DNA of 26,822 nt, taken from contig JAISTO010000062.1 of assembly GCA_031272575.1 (NCBI GenBank), positions 1-26,822 on the forward strand. The letters run 5' to 3'. The notes under the pieces are model-generated. The model had not been told where the DNA came from, searched no databases, and worked only from the letters and a program-made list of their open reading frames with translations. The number at the start of each line of letters is the position of its first letter. The first letter of the stretch is position 1. Made by a program: the position numbers and the translations under genes. Shown here one piece after another: positions 22,163 to 26,822 of this stretch. This DNA comes from Treponema sp. (lineage in GTDB: Bacteria; Spirochaetota; Spirochaetia; Treponematales; Breznakiellaceae).

Positions 22163-23377
22163 ATGCGGCAAACAGAATCTCTGTTGAACGAATCATTGCC
22201 GGAGGATCTCGCCGAGAATGGCGAAAAGTCCGGAGTTCAACAGGAAGAAGAAATAGATTCTCCTCGTGAACCTTTTGATCCGAGCGAGATTTCTATCAGA
22301 AGCAAGCCGATAACACTTGATACCATTATGCGCCGCATAAATGGTAATAGTATCCGGCTTGCCCCAAATTTTCAGCGTAATGTCGTGTGGAACAACCAAC
22401 GCAAGAGCCTTTTGATTGAGTCTCTTATGCTCAATATTCCCATCGCTATTTTTTACGTGGCGGAAGACGAGAAGGGGAGTTGGGATGTGGTCGATGGTTT
22501 GCAGCGCCTTACCACGATAAAAGAGTTTGTCAAGGATAAAACATTGAAGCTTGAGGGACTTGAGTTTTGGACGGAGTACAACGGGAAAACCATTGATGAC
22601 CTGCCGCCTGTTCCCTATAACCGCATCATGGAAACCGAGTTTAGTTTTGTCATTATTGAACGGGGGACTCCAGAGTCGGTTAAGTACAATATTTTCAAAC
22701 GCATCAACACCGGCGGTATGCCGCTTTCCGGACAGGAAATACGTCACGCTCTGTTTCAAGGGAAGGGAGCCGACCTGCTCGTTGAACTGGCGCAATCAGA
22801 CGAATTTTTACGGGCTACGGCTAATAGCGTAAACCCCTCACGCATGGCCGACAGGGAACTCATACTACGGCTTCTGTCATTTCTGTTGCTCGGACCGGAG
22901 GGGTATACTGCCGCCGACAGTATGGAGCATTTTTTGCGTAAAGGACTGAATATTCTCAATCATGTTGAAAATCTTGATGACAAGAGACTGATACGGGAGT
23001 ATGGTTGTGAAATGCTGGCCAATATCCGAATCCGTGACTATACAAAAATACGCAGCCTGTTTGCGTTGGGGATGAACCGTAGTGCAGAGTTATTTGCACA
23101 AAACGCTTTTCGAATTTCGTTGGAAAATCAAACCCCCCGTGCCCCAATAAACAAAGCGCTTTTTGAGACATGGGGATGCGAGTTAGCATTACTGTCTGTG
23201 GATAAGTTTCAACATCTCCTGGGGAAAAAGAAAAAACTTATCAAGGCATACGATGCAAAAAAACGAGAAGAACCGTTTGTTCGAGCCGTTTCCCGCGATT
23301 CGTGGAAAAAGGCAACGGTCGATCTTCGCTTCACCACTGTAAACAAACTTGTTATGGAGGCTATTCATGCTGACTAA
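22163..23377 (+). CDS. DUF262 (GmrSD/ParB-like N-terminal) protein, HNH-less
   Basis: A 404-residue protein. DUF262 landmarks: FQRNVVWNNQRKSLLIESL from residue 70, VVDGLQRLTTIKEF with DGLQR at 111-115 (the usual DGQQR with one substitution), FKRINTGG (178-185) and LSGQEIRHAL (188-197). DUF262 is the nucleotide-hydrolysing or DNA-interacting half of GmrSD type IV restriction enzymes and of SspE. The C-terminal half is helical and lacks any HNH/DUF1524 nuclease motif, so a nuclease would have to come from a partner. The first ~45 residues are acidic and disordered. AAAGGA precedes ATG 22163. It overlaps the ATPase gene by 11 nt. Base composition is clearly more A+T-rich than the flanking genes. 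Confidence 0.85.
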   Translation: MRQTESLLNESLPEDLAENGEKSGVQQEEEIDSPREPFDPSEISIRSKPITLDTIMRRINGNSIRLAPNFQRNVVWNNQRKSLLIESLMLNIPIAIFYVAEDEKGSWDVVDGLQRLTTIKEFVKDKTLKLEGLEFWTEYNGKTIDDLPPVPYNRIMETEFSFVIIERGTPESVKYNIFKRINTGGMPLSGQEIRHALFQGKGADLLVELAQSDEFLRATANSVNPSRMADRELILRLLSFLLLGPEGYTAADSMEHFLRKGLNILNHVENLDDKRLIREYGCEMLANIRIRDYTKIRSLFALGMNRSAELFAQNAFRISLENQTPRAPINKALFETWGCELALLSVDKFQHLLGKKKKLIKAYDAKKREEPFVRAVSRDSWKKATVDLRFTTVNKLVMEAIHAD

Positions 23378-24389
23378 AATCAATTTGACAAATTTCAAGT
23401 CATTTTTGAATACCTCACTTGAGATGCGTCCGTTGACTGTACTGACCGGATTGAATAGTTCGGGAAAAAGCTCCGTGATTCAGGCGATCAATATGGTTGC
23501 GGCAGCGTATCAAAAAAAGACTGTCGCCTTGCATGAACACGCTTCACCGCATTTGCTGAAGTCTCTTTACTCAAAAGACTCCTTTTTTGTGCTGGTAATA
23601 CAGGACGATAAGGGAAATAATTTTGAAATGAAAATTCATGTCACACCAGACGAGTACAGCCTGCAAAAGATAAAACACAGCGATAACAAAGTGTTGCCTG
23701 CAATTCAATATATCTCAGCGTCGCGTCTTGGCCCGCAGAATGCGCTTCCAACGAACCCTGAATATTCTTACTCAAAGATCGGCCTAAAGGGGGAGTATGT
23801 CATCGACTACATTGAAAAGAACCGCGATATGACTATTGCCAGATCATTGATCAAAACCCCAAGCGGACTCGCAAGTTTAACAGACAATATAGACGCCTGG
23901 TTGCAATATATTTCCCCTGGATCGTCTTTGGAGTATGAAATTAACCGACGGCAAAACACCGCATATCCGTATTACAACGGATTTATGCCTACTGAATCCG
24001 GATTTGGATTGAGTTATACATTGCCGGTAATCACCGTACTGCTTGCCGCTGAACCAGATACCGTTGTCCTGCTGGAGAACCCCGAAGCGCACTTGCATCC
24101 GCAGGGACAAACCGCAATGGGAGAACTCACGGCGCTTGCCGCTGCGATGGGAAAACAAGTCATTATAGAAACACACAGCGACCATGTTATTGATGGTATT
24201 CGCATTATGGCGCGTCGCAAACAGATTGACAATACCTGTGTTGTTTTTCATTACATCTCCAAGGATGGTAAAAATAATCCATCCACAGTTGAGACTCCGG
24301 AATTATTACCGGATGGCAAACTTTCGTTTTGGCCCCGCGGTTTCTTTGACCAGAATATGTTGAACAAGGCGGAGCTTCTCAAAAAATGA
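23367..24389 (+). CDS. OLD/DUF3696-type AAA ATPase (SMC/RecF-like)
   Basis: A 340-residue protein. Start ATG 23367 has ATGGAGG six bases upstream; the earlier in-frame TTG 23349 does not. INLTNFKSF opens the ABC-type fold, Walker A is GLNSSGKSS (28-36), signature-like ESGFGLSYTLPVI, Walker B ENPEAHLHP (237-245) and the D/H-loop ETHSDHVIDGIR (268-279). The end LSFWPRGFFDQ matches DUF3696. No TOPRIM domain follows, unlike classical OLD nucleases. Family members power defence systems such as Septu-like and retron-associated ATPases. It overlaps DUF262 by 11 nt and the next gene by 4 nt, implying a stoichiometric complex. Confidence 0.85.
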   Translation: MLTKINLTNFKSFLNTSLEMRPLTVLTGLNSSGKSSVIQAINMVAAAYQKKTVALHEHASPHLLKSLYSKDSFFVLVIQDDKGNNFEMKIHVTPDEYSLQKIKHSDNKVLPAIQYISASRLGPQNALPTNPEYSYSKIGLKGEYVIDYIEKNRDMTIARSLIKTPSGLASLTDNIDAWLQYISPGSSLEYEINRRQNTAYPYYNGFMPTESGFGLSYTLPVITVLLAAEPDTVVLLENPEAHLHPQGQTAMGELTALAAAMGKQVIIETHSDHVIDGIRIMARRKQIDNTCVVFHYISKDGKNNPSTVETPELLPDGKLSFWPRGFFDQNMLNKAELLKK

Positions 24390-25261
24390 ACTACGAGTTT
24401 TGTCTTAATCCTTTGAGTTTGCCTGTTGACACCAAAGAACACGCAAACGAATACTTGACAGATATCTTTCGTGGCATCGCGGACCTTTTGTCAACTGGGT
24501 CAAGTGGTGTTTTGTATTCTGATGCAAGCCTTGATAAAACATTTCTTGCGGCAGATTGGACATATGGCAACTATAAATCAGAATTAATATATTCACAAGA
24601 GCATGACCTGGCGTCATTCGTACTGGAGCTTGACACACGCTCGCCTTTTCTCGACTATGTAAACAACGAGGATTTTTGCTGCTTGACGAAGTATCAAATG
24701 AAAATGTTCGGTAAGACACCTCTTGTTTCTGCCGAACATGATATTATCAAATTTGCCTGTTTGAAGAACGCAGTCTTGGTAAGTCTGCCAACGACTGCCC
24801 TGTGCCAAAGAGAGAGTATTCCCATTACACTCATTGATGAAGCGGCACAGGATAGTGACGAGATCACTTTATTCAATATTTTCAATGCGGGAACCACTCA
24901 TATCCCACGCGATGACTGGAAGAATAGTTTATCGGATAACATTCTATTTTCTTCAACTTTTGACGAATGGTATTGTGATCTTAGTGCGAAAAACAAACTG
25001 CACGTAGCAAGTTTGATAAAGCGCGCCGATGTGTCGCGTTTCACAGGAACAACGAAACAAACAAAAGCGATCATAAACTCTTCAAATTCCATCCGTGAAT
25101 GGCGTGGCGGCTGCCCGGATGTTGGCAGCGGTAGAATTCGTATTCTGTACAAATCGGACAAGGGCCGCGTATTTATACTGTTTGGTTTCATAAAAATATC
25201 GCCGCATGATTATACGGCGGCAGTTACAAGGGCCGAGACTGCTTTATTAACATTTTTCTGA
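24386..25261 (+). CDS. Third operon protein, unknown, with RelE/ParE-like C-terminus
   Basis: A 291-residue protein, overlapping the ATPase stop by ATGA. No recognised family covers the first 235 residues, which contain alternating strand and helix segments (DLASFVLELDTRSPFLDY, HDIIKFACLKNAVLVSLP) and several Cys. The last 54 residues read EWRGGCPDVGSGRIRILYKS, then GRVFILFGFIKISPHDY and a terminal helix. This is the strand order and spacing of RelE/HigB/ParE toxins (a YRI/RILY strand, then a hydrophobic HGFxK strand, then a C-terminal helix). No antitoxin gene is adjacent, so the N-terminal part or the two partner proteins might restrain it. Alternatively it is a structural subunit. It is A+T-rich like its neighbours. 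Confidence 0.7.
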   Translation: MNYEFCLNPLSLPVDTKEHANEYLTDIFRGIADLLSTGSSGVLYSDASLDKTFLAADWTYGNYKSELIYSQEHDLASFVLELDTRSPFLDYVNNEDFCCLTKYQMKMFGKTPLVSAEHDIIKFACLKNAVLVSLPTTALCQRESIPITLIDEAAQDSDEITLFNIFNAGTTHIPRDDWKNSLSDNILFSSTFDEWYCDLSAKNKLHVASLIKRADVSRFTGTTKQTKAIINSSNSIREWRGGCPDVGSGRIRILYKSDKGRVFILFGFIKISPHDYTAAVTRAETALLTFF

Positions 25262-25357
25262 AAAGAGTAGACGGCTTCGGAGCAAGGAGGCTGCAGATTC
25301 GTTTCCGCGACTTTCCTCTCTTTACTCTACCCGCCAGTACCAACATACTCAAATCTT

Positions 25358-25371
25358 TGCGAATGCGCGGC
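25358..25371 (+). repeat. 14-bp direct repeat, right copy
   Basis: Exact copy of 21704-21717, ending directly before the stop of the cysteine-cluster gene. See the left copy for the caveat on chance. Confidence 0.3.
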
Positions 25372-25785
25372 CTACCGCTTCCACAGCCGGAACGTTTTCG
25401 CGTACGCGCATTCAGCGGGCAGCGAGGGGTGAAACAATGCGCGGAAGAGGTTCACCTTCTGGCAGGTGGGGCATTCGCGAAAGCGGCGCTCGAATACGCG
25501 GCAGAGGCGCGTCTTTGTGTCAAGAAACTCGCAGGGGGCATGGAAGTCGATTTTGACCGCGCCCCCCGGCAGTATGGAACGGGCATAGCAGCACCGCCCG
25601 CAGCGGCCGCAGAGCCCGTCCCAGTTCCCGCGCCATTTCCGGTATGCGCTCCATATACGCGACAGCAGACCGTTACCCCACCGTGCCCACATACGCAAAG
25701 CCCGCGGGCGGCGTGGGAGGCGACGGGTCAAACGCGCGGGTAAAGATTGACGAATATAGGTCCATAAGAAAGCTCCTTTCTCCAC
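25372..25785 (-). CDS. YkgJ/UPF0153-type cysteine-cluster protein
   Basis: CGRCGRCCY, then CEFLDTKTRLCRVFERRF and ECPTCQKVN, then LPAEC, give the Cys spacing of the YkgJ family, thought to bind a metal or Fe-S cluster. The N-terminus is Arg/Trp-rich and unlike a signal peptide. The start is uncertain. The best Shine-Dalgarno (GAAAGGAG, 25773-25780) serves ATG 25765, but that ATG is in another frame and stops after 30 codons. In-frame choices are GTG 25785 (used here) or ATG 25692. A single-base deletion just after ATG 25765 would explain everything and give about 131 residues. It is preceded by its own promoter and points away from the island. Confidence 0.65.
   Translation of the reverse strand: MEKGAFLWTYIRQSLPARLTRRLPRRPRALRMWARWGNGLLSRIWSAYRKWRGNWDGLCGRCGRCCYARSILPGGAVKIDFHAPCEFLDTKTRLCRVFERRFRECPTCQKVNLFRALFHPSLPAECAYAKTFRLWKR
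25673..25765 (-). CDS. Short upstream frame overlapping the cysteine-cluster gene
   Basis: ATG 25765 with GAAAGGAG seven bases upstream opens a 30-codon frame (MDLYSSIFTRAFDPS...) ending at 25673, inside the cysteine-cluster gene. It has no motif and is Pro-rich. Either a translational leader or the true start of the next frame broken by an indel. I regard a frame error as more likely. Confidence 0.3.
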   Translation of the reverse strand: MDLYSSIFTRAFDPSPPTPPAGFAYVGTVG

Positions 25786-25810
25786 TTTGACTTTTCCGTT
25801 GTATAACGCG

Positions 25811-25839
25811 ATACTATTACGCAGCGACAAAAAAGTCAA
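25811..25839 (-). promoter_or_regulatory. Promoter of the cysteine-cluster gene
   Basis: On the minus strand TTGACT (25834-25839), 17 bp and TAGTAT (25811-25816). The predicted start near 25804 lies upstream of GAAAGGAG and ATG 25765. Confidence 0.6.
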
Positions 25840-25932
25840 CAACACTTTTAGGGCAACACTGATTGCCGCATAAATGCGGTCCCATTTTCTCTCCCCAGAG
25901 ACACGGGGAATCAGAGGACACAGAGTAAGGGA

Positions 25933-26083
25933 CAGATTTTAAGGATTTAAACGCGAATTAGTAGCAACTTCGTTGCTAACGAATTACGCTAATGTACGCG
26001 AATTTTTAGGAATTATTTATGCTGTTTTCGCGTTCATTCGTAATAATTCGCGTTCATTCGCGTTTACTTTCTTAAAAATCCTG
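25933..26083. repeat. Palindromic intergenic repeat region rich in CGCGAAT units
   Basis: The left segment 25933-25960 (CAGATTTTAAGGA, then AAACGCGAATTA) is an imperfect inverted copy of 26041-26083. Between them are AGCAAC-TTC-GTTGCT (25963-25977, a perfect 6-bp hairpin) and further CGCGAAT units. A 20-bp tandem unit (26027-26046 and 26047-26066) carries CGCGTTCATTCG twice. No gene lies in 25846-26145. It looks like a non-coding dispersed repeat rather than a gene remnant. Confidence 0.5.
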
Positions 26084-26145
26084 TTGATTTGATCCTGTTA
26101 TCGTTGAATGTTAAATTACTGCTTGCCTCGTGCCGCCCCTCGCGC

Positions 26146-26822
26146 TCATTCCAGACACGACAGCGCCCTTGATATGCTGAACGCGCAGTCGCCGATGCGC
26201 TCGATGTTGCGCACAAGGTCGATGTACAAAAGTTCCTGCTTCACATTGACGCCGCTTTCAAGACGGCGGGTGGCGAGCGCTTTGAGCGCGGTGCGGCTCT
26301 CGTCGATTTTGTTTTCCAACGCTCTTGCTTTTTGCAGACCGTCGCTGTCCAAATGGGTGTTGATGTTCGCCTCGATAAAATCGAGGAACTCGGCGGCAAG
26401 CGCGGAATAGGGAACGAGGAGGTCAATGTCCTCTTTTTCAAAGGACATTTGTTTTTCAATGCTCTTTTTCATCAGCATCGCGAAAACATAGCAGTCATCA
26501 CTCATGCGTTCAAGTTCTTCGACAATGCGCAGCAAGTGCGGAATGTTGTGCCGCGCCGCATCGCTCAGCGGAAGGTCATAACAGCGGAGCAGGCAGCGGG
26601 TTAGTTGTTCCCGCATCTGGTCGAGGTAGTCTTCCTCGCCGCTGAGTTTTTCGATGTGCTCGTCAATGAACGCGCTGTTCATATTCACGAGTCCCGCACG
26701 GATGCGGGAAAACATTTTGTTCGCAAGCGCGGTCATCGCCGCGATTTCATTTTCAGCGCGGATGATAAAACCGCCGGCGTTTTCCCGCATATTCCGTCCC
26801 ATCTCGACAAACTCAAACCTGT
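26146..26822 (-). CDS. C-terminal PhoU-like part of a Na+/Pi cotransporter-family protein, incomplete
   Basis: The frame is open to the window edge (RFEFVEMGRNMRENAGGF...), so the N-terminal part lies outside and ATG 26802 is probably internal. The visible 225 residues are helical with two PhoU-type repeats: LPLSDAARHNIPHLLRIVEELERMSDDCYVFA and the second half ending ELLYIDLVRNIERIGDCAFSISRAL, with the E/D-xxx-D PhoU metal signature RIGDCA. NptA/DUF47-type transporters have this soluble domain after their membrane domain. It fits a phosphate cotransporter, but a stand-alone PhoU homologue cannot be ruled out from this half. Confidence 0.75.
   Translation of the reverse strand, partial: RFEFVEMGRNMRENAGGFIIRAENEIAAMTALANKMFSRIRAGLVNMNSAFIDEHIEKLSGEEDYLDQMREQLTRCLLRCYDLPLSDAARHNIPHLLRIVEELERMSDDCYVFAMLMKKSIEKQMSFEKEDIDLLVPYSALAAEFLDFIEANINTHLDSDGLQKARALENKIDESRTALKALATRRLESGVNVKQELLYIDLVRNIERIGDCAFSISRALSCLE

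Noticed and set aside
21601..26145. Possible prophage or transposon as the source of the island
   Set aside because: No integrase, transposase, terminal inverted repeat or phage gene is visible; only a short direct repeat and base composition support transfer.
1..26822. tRNA, rRNA and CRISPR
   Set aside because: No cloverleaf with a TTCGA-type arm, no rRNA stretch and no regularly spaced repeat array was found by reading.

Overview
The window reads as a G+C-rich spirochaete chromosome, most likely a gut-associated Treponema relative. This is an inference from content: several signal-peptide outer-membrane barrels that end in an aromatic residue, a lipoprotein with an atypical lipobox, a miaA preceded by a very short RNA polymerase omega-like gene, an SSS symporter, and sugar-degradation genes without Bacteroidetes-type Sus proteins. 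No rRNA, tRNA, CRISPR array, transposase or integrase was seen. Most promoters are textbook sigma70-type (TTGACA/T, 17-19 bp, TATACT-like). Several end only 6-9 nt before the start codon of a gene that lacks a Shine-Dalgarno, which suggests leaderless mRNAs.

Layout. 1-804: 3' part of a SUMF1/FGE-fold protein. 1004-2488 (-): sodium:solute symporter. 2550-4999 (-): envelope operon of a barrel protein, a lipoprotein and a second barrel protein with a frameshift near its N-terminus. 5000-5682: gene-free spacer holding several palindromes and a striking 126-nt imperfect hairpin. 5683-8945 (+): DEAD-box RNA helicase with an RG-rich tail, then an orphan sensor histidine kinase. 8942-10708 (-): large protein of unknown function, whose promoter has a nine-base homopolymer as part of its spacer. 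10816-12783 (+): four small membrane proteins arranged as a duplicated two-gene module, then a transglutaminase-like cysteine protease-fold protein. 12805-16427 (-): barrel protein, FGGY sugar kinase and nitroreductase operon. 16585-18759 (+): omega-like protein, MiaA and a MoeB/ThiF-type E1 enzyme, all overlapping. 18760-21588 (-): barrel protein and GH28 glycosidase, a probable pectin-oligosaccharide uptake and hydrolysis pair.

21600-25370 is a more A+T-rich island (for example 26 of 60 bases are G/C at 22501-22560, against 48 of 60 at 19261-19320). It holds a tightly overlapping three-gene operon: a DUF262 protein without an HNH domain, an OLD/DUF3696-type ATPase, and a protein of unknown function whose C-terminus resembles RelE/ParE-type toxins. 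This looks like an anti-phage or stress-response system and is the best candidate here for an undescribed system. A 14-bp direct repeat brackets the island.

25372-26822: a YkgJ-type cysteine-cluster protein with a disputed start, a palindromic intergenic repeat region, and the C-terminal PhoU-like part of a probable Na+/phosphate cotransporter that runs off the window edge.
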